Shown here piece after piece: positions 52,799-62,294 of a DNA stretch of 64,000 bases (positions within the stretch are counted from its first letter, which is position 1; the number at the start of each line of letters is the position of its first letter). This DNA comes from Natronolimnohabitans sp. A-GB9 (GTDB lineage: Archaea > Halobacteriota > Halobacteria > Halobacteriales > Natrialbaceae): positions 1 to 64,000 of the forward strand of contig NZ_JAVDDV010000018.1 of the NCBI RefSeq assembly GCF_030848565.1, read 5' to 3'. The notes under the pieces were generated by a model. It worked only from the letters and a program-made list of their open reading frames with translations. It made no database searches and was not told the DNA's origin. A program made the position numbers and the translations under genes.

Positions 52799-52880
52799 CT
52801 ACGCCGATTTTTCTTCGACGCGCTTGCGTCCACGTTCGTTGATCTTGTCGTAGAGATTGTTGAGTGCCGATTTGTACAGT
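52799..52880 (-). pseudogene. C-terminal remnant of the presumed antitoxin
   Basis: Reads QLYKSALNNLYDKINERGRK, then RVEEKSA and a stop, ten bases before the PIN start. The short spacing and direction fit an antitoxin-toxin operon. Everything before QLYK is replaced by the TnpB-type element end. Confidence 0.45.
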
Positions 52881-52918
52881 TGACATCCTCCCCGCACTGA
52901 AGCGTGGGGATTCCCGAA
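52879..52918. repeat. IS200/IS605 (TnpB-type) right-end remnant
   Basis: TTGACATCCTCCCCGCACTG, then AAGCGTGGGGATTCCCG, can fold as CCCCGC / GCGTGGGG. This is the familiar right-end hairpin of haloarchaeal IS605/IS1341 elements. No tnpB remains. Confidence 0.55.
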
Positions 52919-52935
52919 CGTTGAGATATTAGAGC

Positions 52936-53286
52936 GTGTCATAGAATCGTTCGCAACGATCAGTAGAGATGCAAACTGCTCGCTTCGCTCGCAGTTTCTG
53001 AATCGGCCGGCGCAGTGTTCGAGACGCGCGACAGCGCGTCTCTCTGCGGTACGGCGAAGGCACCGCGAGCGTAGTGAGCGGTAACTGAGCCGTCTGTACT
53101 GACCGATCTTCCCGTTCGCAGATCAAGCTAAATCTCGTGCCACCTTCGCGCCCTCTATTCAGCACGCCGCGAAGAACGTCTATCGAAGCTGGCAGAATCG
53201 TTGGTGTTCAATATGCAGACCTACCTAACGTCTGGTTCGACCACACGATTGTTGAAATAAATACCTCGGCAAGAGTTCTATGACAC
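52936..53286. mobile_element. ~350-bp segment with 11-bp inverted ends
   Basis: GTGTCATAGAA at 52936-52946 and TTCTATGACAC at 53276-53286. A partial third copy (TGTCATAGAAT) is at 50139-50149. No credible gene inside; frames are R/S/C rich. Probably a miniature or internally deleted IS. Confidence 0.45.
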
Positions 53287-53316
53287 CTTCCGAGATAAGC
53301 AAGAATCACCACCGTA

Positions 53317-54084
53317 TTACTTCACGTCGTCAACCCAATCTGGTTTTTCAACTGTGGTTGAATCAATGCCAATGTAACTTGTCGAAGTATACGTCTCCTC
53401 TTCTTCACCAGATTCAGTATAAACATACTCGCTAAAACGGATAAACCCGTCCTCATGGATTTTAACGGTTCCTTCCAGAGTTAGATATTGGTCATCATCT
53501 GGCTCTTCGGCCTCGTAAACAAGGAGTCTTCCATCTGTTTCATTATCTTCCTCAACCCAGTGGTCCGACACATCCATGGAAGACATCAGGACCTTATGTT
53601 CGATATAGTTCGCGTGAACAAGGGGATCAATAAAAAACTCCTCACCTAGCTCTGTGAGGCGTTTATCTGCTTCACCTTCTTCACTCTCGCTTTCAACACG
53701 TGTGTATTGGTCGCCGACATCAAATTCAGTGTAGGTTTCTGAACGGGTTCCATCTACCGTTCTCTCAGAATATCGGACTTCTTCATCAAAGTCAAGTCCA
53801 ACGGTATTGTTTACATTTTCGCTATTCCGTTCCATTCTCTTATATTTGAGATTAGAAACTCCACCTACCATAACAGGTGTCGAGTTGAAGAATTCATCTG
53901 CATCGAGGTTTCCATCAGACAGTCCTGCAGGATAATCTTCTTCAGATAGTTCTGATTCTTCAGGCTCTCCTTCATCTTCTCCGTTTCCCCCATCTTCTCC
54001 GTTGTCAAACATACCGAGACAACCAGAGAGGCTGATAACTGTAGCGCCACCAAGTGTCGAAAAGAGGTTTCTCCTTGAAACCAT
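53317..54084 (-). CDS. Tat-exported acidic lipoprotein
   Basis: 255 residues: VSRRNLFSTLGGATVISLSG with twin arginine, then lipobox cysteine (SGCLG), and a long D/E/G linker. The mature domain has alternating polar beta-strand-like stretches (VRYSERTVDGTRSETYTEFD; ISTSYIG-type) and ends TTVEKPDWVDDVK. It resembles haloarchaeal lipoproteins related to LolA/outer-lipid-carrier-like domains only vaguely; no function assigned. Codon use is markedly AT-richer than most genes here, suggesting recent transfer. It lies between two mobile remnants. Confidence 0.7.
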   Translation of the reverse strand: MVSRRNLFSTLGGATVISLSGCLGMFDNGEDGGNGEDEGEPEESELSEEDYPAGLSDGNLDADEFFNSTPVMVGGVSNLKYKRMERNSENVNNTVGLDFDEEVRYSERTVDGTRSETYTEFDVGDQYTRVESESEEGEADKRLTELGEEFFIDPLVHANYIEHKVLMSSMDVSDHWVEEDNETDGRLLVYEAEEPDDDQYLTLEGTVKIHEDGFIRFSEYVYTESGEEEETYTSTSYIGIDSTTVEKPDWVDDVK

Positions 54085-54180
54085 ATGGATACAACATTTA
54101 CTACATTATTTGAACATGTTGATGTGATTTGAAATCGAAGTTGAGGTCTCGCGGTGTGACGAGTGGGGTTCCCAAGAGTC

Positions 54181-55526
54181 AGTACTTCACAAAGCCGGTT
54201 AGTTAGAACGTCTGCTTGCTGAAGATGTGTCCAAACACCAGCAGCAAACAGACAGTGAAATACACGAAGACCAGCTCCTTAACTTCCTCGTCAACCGACT
54301 CGACGAGGAAGTTCTCTGAACCTCGCCAACAACGCTGAAATCGACCCAGAGGACATCTACGAGGTCCTCGTCGGCGCAACCGCCGACGGGACCTTGATCT
54401 CGACGCTATGCAACTCCAGTGAAAACTCGCCATCTGCAAACACGATCCTCTATCACCTGCGGACGAAGTTCGAGCCGGAACGGCTCGAACGAGTCGCTAA
54501 CACACTCCTTCGGCAGGAGATCGTCGAACTGCTCCCCGAGCAGGTGGAGGTCTGTGCAGACCTTCTCCTGCGACCCTACTACGGTGACGAAGACGACACA
54601 GACGACCTCTACCACTCGGAAGCAAAGCGAGGAACCACTTCGTTCCACGCCTACGCCACGCTCTACGCACGCGTGCGGAACAAACACTACACGCTGGCGG
54701 TGCGCCGTCTCAAAGACGGCGACACCGCCAGCAGTGTCCTCGCTGAGTTCCTCGGTGTGCTTGACGGCCTTGACACCGAGGTCAAGGCCGTCTACCTTGA
54801 TCGCGGATTCTACGACAGCAAGTGTCTCACGCTGCTTCAGGCGCACAACTACGCCTACGTCGTCCCGATCATCCGGTGGGGTGAGGCGATTCAGCAGGAA
54901 CTCTCGGAAGGGTGGAGTCGCGTCATCCAACATGACTTGACAGGGAAACTCGACGGTCACAGTTGAACCGTCGAGTTTCCCGTCTACATCGACTGTACGT
55001 ACCTGAATGGACGATATGACGAGCAGGGCGTGGCGCGTCACGGCTACGCCGCTGACGCGCCGTTCATCGAGACACCACGCGACGCTCGATACCACTACAG
55101 CAAACGCTTCGGCATCGAGTTGAGCTATCGCTTGTCCGAGCAAGCGATAGCGACGACAACGACGCGAGACGCGACGGTCAGACTGCTGTACGTCGTAGTG
55201 AGTCTGCTTCTACAGAACGTTTGGCGGTATCTGCACTACGAATACGTGGCGACGCCTCGCCGAGGCGGGCGTCGCCTCTGGTGGTGGCCATACAAGGAGT
55301 TCGTCAACATGGTTCGCCGGGCTGCGTGGACGGCCCTCGCGGTGCGTCGGGCCGTCCCCGCAAACCGGCCACCTGACGACCGGTTCCACCGGTAGTCACT
55401 GACCAGGACCGCCGCCGACAGCGACAGCTCCGTCTCCGATTAGTGTTGTTCAACCGCTATCGACGACTCATCACGACAGAACAGGTGACTCAGGTCAGGC
55501 TAACTGGTGATGCTTTGTGAGGTACT
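54181..55526. mobile_element. ISH3-family element, inactivated (1346 bp)
   Basis: Inverted ends AGTACTTCACAAAGC (54181) and complement of AGTACCTCACAAAGC (ending 55526), flanked by GAGTC and GATTC, a near-perfect 5-bp target duplication. Its transposase has one frameshift and one nonsense codon. Confidence 0.8.
54227..55395 (+). pseudogene. ISH3-family transposase with frameshift and nonsense mutation
   Basis: From GTG 54227 the frame SKHQQQTDSEIHEDQLLNFL, then VNRLDEEVL, hits a stop at about 54318; the next part (NLANNAEIDPEDIYEVLVGA onward) is in another frame. At GKLDGHS (about 54966) a TGA replaces the expected TGG tryptophan codon, and the same frame then continues through AADAPFIETPRDARYHYSKR to PPDDRFHR. 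Catalytic motifs YLDRGFYDSK and the RFGIELSYRL glutamate are still present. Two separate lesions make it a clear pseudogene, though a recent one. Confidence 0.85.
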
Positions 55527-55646
55527 GATTCTATTGATGTTCCCGCTGTTTCAGGGCTCAGCATAGCTCACAGATCGGCGTTCGAGAAGTACCGAATCCA
55601 CTTCTCAAGAGTAAATACTTATCAGCCTTCGTATTAATTTGCGAGC

Positions 55647-56318
55647 ATGGAGGTCGCGCTCCTGTCGGATATCCACGCGAACTTGCCGGCTCTCGAAGCT
55701 GTACTCGACGACTGTCCACCAGTCGACGAAGTGGTCTGTGCCGGCGACATCGTCGGGTACAATCCGTGGCCTGCTGAATGTGTCAAGCGTGTCCGAGAAA
55801 TCGCAGCGGTGACCGTCCAAGGTAATCACGATCGAGCTATCGAGACGCCTGAGCAATACGCAGGCAATCCCATGGCAAAGGCCGGCCTCGAATACGCAGA
55901 AGCCGAACTCAGCGACGACCAGTTGACGTGGCTTGACTCACTTCCCCCACGAACCGCATTCGCCGGAGACAGGTTTCAGCTGGTCCACAGTCATCCGGAC
56001 CCGGAGGAGGTTGGGACGTATGTTCTACCTATGGACTTCCCGAAAATGCGACCGTATCTCGACGGTCACGAAGGAATCGTCCTTGGACACACCCACGTTC
56101 AGCACAAAGCGACGATCGACGGCCGCGTGATAGTCAACCCAGGAAGCATCGGTCAACCCCGTGATGGAAACCCCACTGCAGCCTACGCGATTCTCGATAC
56201 CGAAGCCAACGATGTCGAACTCCGGCGCGTCGAGTACGACGTCAACGCCGTTATATCGAAGATCGAAGCACTTGATCTCCCGAACCGAACTGGCACACGG
56301 CTGCTCGATGGCTCCTGA
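55647..56318 (+). CDS. metallophosphoesterase (YfcE/MJ0936-like)
   Basis: 223 residues. The two-metal site is complete: D8-x-H10 in LLSDIHANLPALEAV, GDIVGYNPWP, GNHDRA, HSHPDPEE and GHTHVQH. The small size and lack of extra domains match the YfcE/MJ0936 group, phosphodiesterases with broad in vitro activity. Cytoplasmic and acidic. It starts at the first ATG after an AT-rich promoter-like stretch (TAAATACTTATC). The SIMPL gene follows after 84 bp on the same strand, but shared function is not obvious. Confidence 0.88.
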   Translation: MEVALLSDIHANLPALEAVLDDCPPVDEVVCAGDIVGYNPWPAECVKRVREIAAVTVQGNHDRAIETPEQYAGNPMAKAGLEYAEAELSDDQLTWLDSLPPRTAFAGDRFQLVHSHPDPEEVGTYVLPMDFPKMRPYLDGHEGIVLGHTHVQHKATIDGRVIVNPGSIGQPRDGNPTAAYAILDTEANDVELRRVEYDVNAVISKIEALDLPNRTGTRLLDGS

Positions 56319-56402
56319 CAGAACCAATTACCGACCGATCCATGGATGTGTTCACGAGCAGAAGGCGAAAAGAGTAAGAGTCCACTTTGTCGTGCCAAAC
56401 TC

Positions 56403-57026
56403 ATGACCCAACGAACGATCACTACGACTGCAACAGGCCGAACCGAGGAGCAGCCAACGAACGCAACTGTCGAGATAACCGCGGAGGGCTACGCCGAATC
56501 AGCGACGGGTGCTCACGCGACAGTCACGGATCGTGCCCAAACGATCGTCCGTGAACTCGTTGGCGGACCCATTACCGAAGACCAAATCAGAGCAACGTCC
56601 CACCGCGTTGAGCCGCCGGATCAACAGTTCGAGCCAGCTGAGCCAGATAAGTACCGTGGCACTCGAGAGTTAGCTGTCAATTGTCAACCCGACCGTGTCA
56701 CAGAGGTCGCGACGGTCGCTATGGAAGCTGGAGGGACTATTTTGAACGCTCAATTCGAACTCCCAGATGAGAGGGTTGCAGCACTTCGAAACGATGCTGT
56801 TGCGGATGCGGTCGTCCGTGCAAGAACACGTGCCGAACGGATCGCCTCCACTGAAGGCGGAACCGTCGGTGACGTGGTGGCTGTGACGACTGCTGGAACA
56901 GACGACGGTGGAATGCAGTCGATCGTCGAAGATGCGTTGGACAGTTGTTTCGACACCGACTTCCAGCCCTCGTCTGTGGTCGTTACCGAAGCGGTTGAGG
57001 CTACGTTCGAACTCGACGAGTCGTGA
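56403..57026 (+). CDS. SIMPL domain (DUF541) protein
   Basis: 207 residues from ATG 56403. ITTTATGRTEEQPTNATVEI is the conserved first strand pair of the SIMPL/DUF541 family, and AVADAVVRARTRAERIASTE GG-type helix plus late strands complete it. No signal peptide is seen, unlike many bacterial members (E. coli YggE), so this one should be cytoplasmic. The family is linked to stress responses and signalling, without a known reaction. Confidence 0.8.
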   Translation: MTQRTITTTATGRTEEQPTNATVEITAEGYAESATGAHATVTDRAQTIVRELVGGPITEDQIRATSHRVEPPDQQFEPAEPDKYRGTRELAVNCQPDRVTEVATVAMEAGGTILNAQFELPDERVAALRNDAVADAVVRARTRAERIASTEGGTVGDVVAVTTAGTDDGGMQSIVEDALDSCFDTDFQPSSVVVTEAVEATFELDES

Positions 57027-57032
57027 GAGTCG

Positions 57033-57200
57033 TCAGTAAGAGATCCTCAGAAGGTAGTCCGCAAGCGACTGTTCGACGTCGGTGACCGGCACCAGCGTCT
57101 TCAGCGGGCGGAGTTCGTTCACGATCACGGTCCGAATCTGTTCCTCGAGTTCGGTCTCGTCGGCGTCGACGAGTCGGCGGTGCTGTCGCGGGAGAGTGGG
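57033..57200 (-). pseudogene. C-terminal gene fragment, family not recognised
   Basis: Minus-strand frame RRLVDADETELEEQIRTVIV, then NELRPLKTLVPVTDVEQSLA DYLLRISY-type ending and a stop. Acidic and protein-like with GC-ending codons, but no start within reach. Probably the tail of a deleted gene convergent with the SIMPL gene. Confidence 0.35.
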
Positions 57201-57420
57201 TAGTCGCTGTCGACTGGCTGCATTCTGGGTGATCTCTCGAGGGACGTGATCTCCGTTCTCCGCTGCGTTACCCTTGGGCGACTACGCGACTACCATTTAT
57301 CGTGCTGGCGACGTCACACGTCGATCAGCGCACGCACTGTCTCTCGGCTGGCATCCTCTAAGCGACTGCGGCTGCACTGCTCGAGTTGTTCGCGGGAACA
57401 GCGTGCGGAAACGGTGGCGA

Positions 57421-57861
57421 CTACTGCTCGATGATATCTACCTCGGCTACAGTCGCCCGCAGCGATCTCATCCGATTAGCTACTGCTGTTCCGAGCAGGT
57501 ACACCGTAGTCGATACGGACGTCTGGTGTGCTCGGTGATTCCGGTGGGCAACCCCGTTCCAGTCAACAACGTGGATGTTTGCCATTTCGCCGGAGAACCG
57601 GAACCGCATCACGCCAGCTTCGACTGTGCCTTCTGCAGCGTGATCTGTGACGACTGTTGCTTCCTCGAGCGGGTTGGCACCGACAAGTTCGATATCGCCG
57701 TTGACAGTGATTTCGTAGTTCGATGGCACGCCTTTCCCCCACGATGGTAACGAAATGTGGAAGCGTGTCGTCAGTCCCAACTCCAATGGGGCTATTCTGC
57801 CGTCATAAGTCTTTTCCGAAAAATCATAGAAATAGCTGAACGGACAATACGAGCGAAACAC
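57421..57861 (-). pseudogene. remnant of a secreted-protein beta-rich domain
   Basis: The central part NYEITVNGDIELVGANPLEE ... GTVEAGVMRFRFSGEMANIH resembles a C-terminal module common in haloarchaeal secreted polysaccharide-active proteins (VTVSGEIE ... FRFSGEI pattern). The C-terminal 50 residues and the first 20 do not fit, and there is no convincing start, so I read it as decayed. Confidence 0.4.
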
Positions 57862-57882
57862 CTCGGCTTATACATCCACGTA

Positions 57883-58145
57883 CTAATTTTCCCACTCACG
57901 CCGTTCTTCAATCGCTTCTAACCCTGTGTCGGTAATGGCGTAGTAGTTCGTCCGCCGATCGAGTTGCCCTTTCTCAGTCAGCTCCTTATTGACGAGTGTG
58001 TCGAGATTCGGGTAAAGACGGCCGTGATTAATCACCGTGCTGTAGTATACCTCGATTTCATCCTTGACGTCCTAGTCGGACGGCTGATCGGCCCTGGCGA
58101 TTACGTACAGCAGGTCGCGTTGAAAGCTGGTGAGGTCGTTATCAC
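57883..58145 (-). pseudogene. PadR-family regulator with nonsense codon and lost start
   Basis: NDLTSFQRDLLYVIARADQP SD-stop-DVKDEIEVYYSTVINHGRLY PNLDTLVNKELTEKGQLDRR TNYYAITDTGLEAIEERREW EN is the typical short haloarchaeal PadR winged helix. A TAG at 58072-58074 interrupts it after residue ~20 and no start codon precedes NDLTSFQ in frame. Small haloarchaeal PadR regulators are about 90 residues, so almost the whole gene is present but dead. Confidence 0.65.
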
Positions 58146-58317
58146 ACGTGAGCCTTCAATGGAACTGTATTTCATTTTCCGAATTCACTCATATGACACA
58201 TAGTAGGAACATAACATCCTACAGAATGTACGGTCTCAAAGGTACTGTCGGTTTGGCACCCCCGCTGGTGTCTATACGCTGCGTGACTAGTGAGGTCACC
58301 GTGTGCTATAGTAATGT

Positions 58318-58602
58318 GTGAAATGTCCAATTCCTAGCACTCATCTGATTGCTGATCCAGGAGTTATGGATGTAGTCGACTCGTATTTTGAGGGTGTAAA
58401 ACGACTTTTCGATCAGGTTTCAATCGATATAGTCGAACTGATCGCTCAATCTAAATCGAGTGAGGGTAGTCAGATAGTTGTATCCATTGACGAGAAGCAT
58501 AGTTTCGGAGATATCGTGTTTCCCGGTCAATCTATGAAGGAATGCAGCGTCTGGGTCAGTTCCTTTCCGTCCGAAGACTGTGACTTCGAGAATCAACTGT
58601 GA
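58318..58602 (+). CDS. hypothetical protein, uncertain
   Basis: 94 residues from a GTG. MDVVDSYFEGVKRLFDQVSI DIVELIAQ-type helix then VVSIDEKHSFGDIVFPGQSM, a strand-rich end with KECSVWVSSFPSEDCDFE. Composition is less acidic than neighbours and the surroundings are decayed, so it may be a gene remnant; an internal ATG (58366) would shorten it. No family recognised. Confidence 0.35.
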   Translation: MKCPIPSTHLIADPGVMDVVDSYFEGVKRLFDQVSIDIVELIAQSKSSEGSQIVVSIDEKHSFGDIVFPGQSMKECSVWVSSFPSEDCDFENQL

Positions 58603-59325
58603 GTTTAGTAGAATTGCAGTGTGTTCCCAAGATCAGTCGACGCCGATATTGATGGATATATTTCACTTTCACAGACTCTACCAACCAGTTATGACAGCAG
58701 AAGGCAACAGGATGGACTTCACAGTGGACCCCATGCTTAAGAGTCATATTCGATGTCTGCTGCTTGGTCATATCGCGTCCGCTGAATGTGTCCTATGACA
58801 CAGTACCGAAATTAGTCCGTGCTAAACACCTATGAGCCGGATAACCTAGAATTACAAAGGTACTATTGTAACTAAAGATCTCGTTCCTTTGTGACCCAGG
58901 ACATAATTATGAAAGTGAAAATATCAGTCTATAGAACAATAATTTTGACATAAATAGCGCATTATTCATATATGTATATTTCGAATTTTCCCCTTTAGGT
59001 GTCTATCGCTGCCGGACCACTTCTAATACTCGAATCTGCGTTTAGGTATTGAAAACAGTGACTGACTGGTTCACTTCATAAATACCATCGGAACGTCCTA
59101 TCGATGTGAGAGCTAAAGTGGTAATCTCATAAGCAAGGTATCAACCATAGGGGAAAGAGCAATCCAGTTTGAGTGGCTTTCAATATATTCTAACTTTAAT
59201 GTAAATGAACTAATCATATCATGTCTGATAGTATCTATTCCGCTCCACAATACAAAAATCCAACCAGATTATGATGAAGAAAGTGAGGCCGAACGTATTT
59301 ATCCGTGGAGAGCAATTTCTTGGAC
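58603..59325. other. AT-rich gene-free region
   Basis: About 720 bp, clearly lower in GC than coding DNA, with no frame of typical composition. GTATTTATCC near 59296-59305 is a plausible TATA-like box for the gene at 59326. Confidence 0.45.
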
Positions 59326-60111
59326 ATGTCTGTTGACGAGACGACACGCGACAAGCTCGCTGCGTCACTATACGAAGCACAGCAAACTGGTGAACCGATT
59401 GGTCGCCTCACGTTGGAGCATGATCTGAGTATCGAGGATGCATACGATGTCCAGTCGCGGCTCATCGACTTCCACGTCGAGAAGGGAGCCACTATTGTCG
59501 GCCACAAGGTCGGTCTAACTAGTGAGGCAATTCAAGAGCAACTTGGCGTCGATGAACCGGATTTCGGCCGGCTGCTGGACACGATGTTCGTCGATGGCCG
59601 AACAGTTCCCGTCGGCGAACTCGTCGAACCTCGAGTCGAACCGGAGGTCGGATTCATACTCGATGAGGCGCTTGAGGCACCGGTCACTTATCTCGACGTG
59701 CTCTCAACAACTCGATCCATTGTACCGGTTATCGAAGTAATTGACAGCCGAGTAACCGACTGGGACATTCAAATTCAGGATACAATCGCCGACAACGCGT
59801 CGTCGGCGCTGTATGTCACTGGGGACCAGACCAACAATGTCGAAGATATCGACCTCTCACTGGAGGGAGTGAAACTGTATCGCAACGGTACTCTTGAGTC
59901 GTCCGGCGTTGGTGCAGCGGTTCTTGGACATCCAGCTCGTGCCGTCGCTTGGCTGGTGAATACGCTCGATGACCTTGACGAACAACTTAAGCAAGGTGAA
60001 TTGATTTTGAGTGGATCATTCACGCCCGCTATTGATATTTCCGAGGGTGATGTCATCACCACTGAGTTCGGCTCGATTGGTTCAGTTACGTTCCGGGCTG
60101 ACGGCACATAG
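59326..60111 (+). CDS. 2-keto-4-pentenoate hydratase/4-oxalocrotonate decarboxylase family protein, copy 1
   Basis: 261 residues from ATG 59326. Family hallmarks: AYDVQSRLIDF, GHKVGLTSEAIQEQLGVDEP, the metal-binding ERVEPEVGF-type segment (VEPRVEPEVGFILDEALEAP), VPVIEVIDSRVTDWDIQIQD and GHPARAVAWLVN. Members hydrate 2-hydroxypenta-2,4-dienoate or decarboxylate 4-oxalocrotonate; these two activities belong to homologous proteins that form a complex in the meta-cleavage pathway. A second family member lies 0.8 kb away on the other strand, followed by an aldehyde dehydrogenase, which fits that pathway. Confidence 0.85.
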   Translation: MSVDETTRDKLAASLYEAQQTGEPIGRLTLEHDLSIEDAYDVQSRLIDFHVEKGATIVGHKVGLTSEAIQEQLGVDEPDFGRLLDTMFVDGRTVPVGELVEPRVEPEVGFILDEALEAPVTYLDVLSTTRSIVPVIEVIDSRVTDWDIQIQDTIADNASSALYVTGDQTNNVEDIDLSLEGVKLYRNGTLESSGVGAAVLGHPARAVAWLVNTLDDLDEQLKQGELILSGSFTPAIDISEGDVITTEFGSIGSVTFRADGT

Positions 60112-60893
60112 CTGGTGTAACAAATTGCTCTAGTAGTTCGCTCGAAACCACCGACTTGTTTTCAAAGTTAGTTGCTTTGGGTGAAATACTCCTAATTGAG
60201 TATTTATATTTAACGAAAAGAAGGGTAGTGACAGTTCATCACGGGGACTGGGCACATGGGAAAATTAATAGATTGACTTTGACGCACACAACCGTGTGTA
60301 GCTTACGACTAAGAACTCAACTATGGGATCGTGACCGCAGCGTAGATCATTCGAGAAGTACGACGATCACACCTCTCTAGAATGGCTGGTACAGAGAATA
60401 ATATATTTCTTCTTTCTGAGAGCGAAATTTTGTACACGGTAACAGTGTAATCTACCAGATCGGCTTCATCGTATTACCGAGGCAATATATTCGAAGCTTC
60501 GCTTGCCAGTCCTAAGAGCAATTTCTGTAGGTCCTGTATTGGATCGCCAAACTCGAGTACCACTTCGACAATTAGTACGAGATCAACTACGATGTTTGGA
60601 TTCTATATGATCTTATGTCCATGTGAATTAATATATAGACCTACAACTCTGGGATGACCGACAGCAAATCAGCATCGCTGTCGCCAAGTATACGAATGTC
60701 GATCGCTACCTATGTTTTGATACTGGAAATAGATGTTTACATCAAATAATATTACACTCCCGAGTCAACTCTACAGCGCACACGAAGGCACCAGGCCCAG
60801 AGTATATGATGGAATTCCTCACTAAAGGTCCGCGCTGATCAGGAGATGCGAATATTAGTTCAATTAAAAAACACAAGGGTCGACAGTATTCAG
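60112..60893. other. AT-rich gene-free region between hydratase genes
   Basis: 782 bp between the 3' ends of the two convergent hydratase-family genes. A minus-strand peptide near 60475-60600 (VLEFGDPIQDLQKLLLGLAS) is hydrophobic and protein-like but follows a stop without a start. Otherwise nothing. Confidence 0.4.
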
Positions 60894-61673
60894 TTATTCG
60901 GCCCGGAGCTCAATAGAGCCGATATTACTGAACTCGATATGATACACATCTTCTGGCTCAATGTCGATTGCGGCTGATATCCCGCCGGTCATCACTAGCT
61001 CGCCTGCCTCAAGGTGTTCATCGACATCGGCGAGACGATTGGCGAGCCACGACACGGCGCGTGCGGGATGGCCCATGATATCGGCACCGACACCGGTCGC
61101 TTCAACTTCTCCGTTGACAGAAACGACGACGCTCTCCATAGCGAGATCGATGTCGGTTACATCGCGGAACGTTTCGCCGACAAATACGCGGCCGGCGGAG
61201 GTATTGTCGGCAATAACGTCTTGTGCACTTGGGATCGACCAGCCGGCGTACCGGCTCTCGAGAATTTCGACAACGGGAACGACCGCACGGGTTGCGTCCA
61301 GTACATCCCTCGTCGCTACTGGGGGGGTAACGTCCTTGTTCAGAACGAGACCAATCTCAGCTTCGATCCGCGGAGCGATCATCTCGTCCGTCGGAATTGT
61401 CCGGTCTTGGAGAACGGTGTCCTCGGAGACGTAGCCGAAGATCGGCTCCTGTATCCCGAGTTGTTCCTGCTTGGCTTCGCTGACCAGCCCGAGTTTGTGT
61501 CCTGTGATTTCACCGTTACCTACGAGCCGGTCGACGAGCCGTGACTGGATTTCGTAAGCCTCGTCGACAGAGAATGGTTCGGTCTCAGTCAGCGGTTCGA
61601 TCGGCGAACTTGACTCAATCGCCGTATGGAGCTTTTCTGCGAAGTTATCCTTGTTCGATCGACTAAGTGTCAT
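60894..61673 (-). CDS. 2-keto-4-pentenoate hydratase/4-oxalocrotonate decarboxylase family protein, copy 2
   Basis: 259 residues with the same framework as copy 1: AYEIQSRLVDRLVGNGEITG, HKLGLVSEAKQEQLGIQEPI, APRIEAEIGLVLNKDVTPPV, VPVVEILESRYAGWSIPSAQ, GHPARAVSWLANRL. Identity to copy 1 is roughly 40% by eye, so they are old paralogues likely to have distinct reactions (hydratase versus decarboxylase). The gene is convergent with copy 1 and divergent from the glyoxalase-like gene, with a 157-bp control region between. Confidence 0.85.
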   Translation of the reverse strand: MTLSRSNKDNFAEKLHTAIESSSPIEPLTETEPFSVDEAYEIQSRLVDRLVGNGEITGHKLGLVSEAKQEQLGIQEPIFGYVSEDTVLQDRTIPTDEMIAPRIEAEIGLVLNKDVTPPVATRDVLDATRAVVPVVEILESRYAGWSIPSAQDVIADNTSAGRVFVGETFRDVTDIDLAMESVVVSVNGEVEATGVGADIMGHPARAVSWLANRLADVDEHLEAGELVMTGGISAAIDIEPEDVYHIEFSNIGSIELRAE

Positions 61674-61830
61674 CGAGTACCCATTCCAGGACTTGTTACT
61701 TAATAATACCGCTCAATGTACGTATTGTTTCTCGCAGGTGTAACGTCGGGACGATTCAGTCTCGATTCGCTTCCGGCTGAATAGTGTGACTATCGGAGAT
61801 TTTATGCACTTGAAAGTGACACAATTGCTC

Positions 61831-62205
61831 ATGGATGTAATCCATAGCGCAATTTGGGTATCCGATATTGATGAGACGCTGTCGTTTTATGTCGATGTGC
61901 TTGGTCTTGAGAAAACCCGAGAGTTCGAAAGCGGTGACGGTGCGAAGAACGTGTACGTCGCGGGGGATAGTGAGATAGAGCTTCAGTTCAAGTACCATCC
62001 GGATCGCGAACTACCCGAGCCGTCCGGGTTCGATCACGTTGCGGTTTCCGTTGACGACACGGATGCCGAACTTGAGCGAATTGTCGAAGAAACCGACTGT
62101 CCTATTCGTCGAGGACCGCTTACCTCCGATGGAGCGAACGCTCGCGTCGCGTTTATTGAGGACCCAGACGGATATGGAATCGAACTTGTTGAAGAGTTCG
62201 ATTGA
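61831..62205 (+). CDS. VOC superfamily protein, glyoxalase I-like
   Basis: 124 residues from ATG 61831 (MDVIHSAIWVSDIDETLSFY). One paired beta-alpha-beta-beta-beta module set as in glyoxalase I. The metal ligands H5, E50 (SEIELQF), H69 (FDHVAVSV) and E119 (DGYGIELVEE) match the H-E-H-E set of bacterial Ni-type glyoxalase I. An extradiol dioxygenase would usually be about 300 residues, so ring cleavage is unlikely although the context is catabolic. It precedes the aldehyde dehydrogenase by 89 bp on the same strand. Confidence 0.82.
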   Translation: MDVIHSAIWVSDIDETLSFYVDVLGLEKTREFESGDGAKNVYVAGDSEIELQFKYHPDRELPEPSGFDHVAVSVDDTDAELERIVEETDCPIRRGPLTSDGANARVAFIEDPDGYGIELVEEFD

Positions 62206-62294
62206 CGGGACATACCGGCCCCCATTCAAAATGAGATCGGAACGGGCTACCGGCACCGATATTTTTTTGATTGTAGAAAGTATAATACGATGTG

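Noticed and set aside
61831-62205. truncated catechol 2,3-dioxygenase
   Set aside because: The 124-residue protein has a complete glyoxalase I metal-ligand set (H5, E50, H69, E119) and a normal start and stop.
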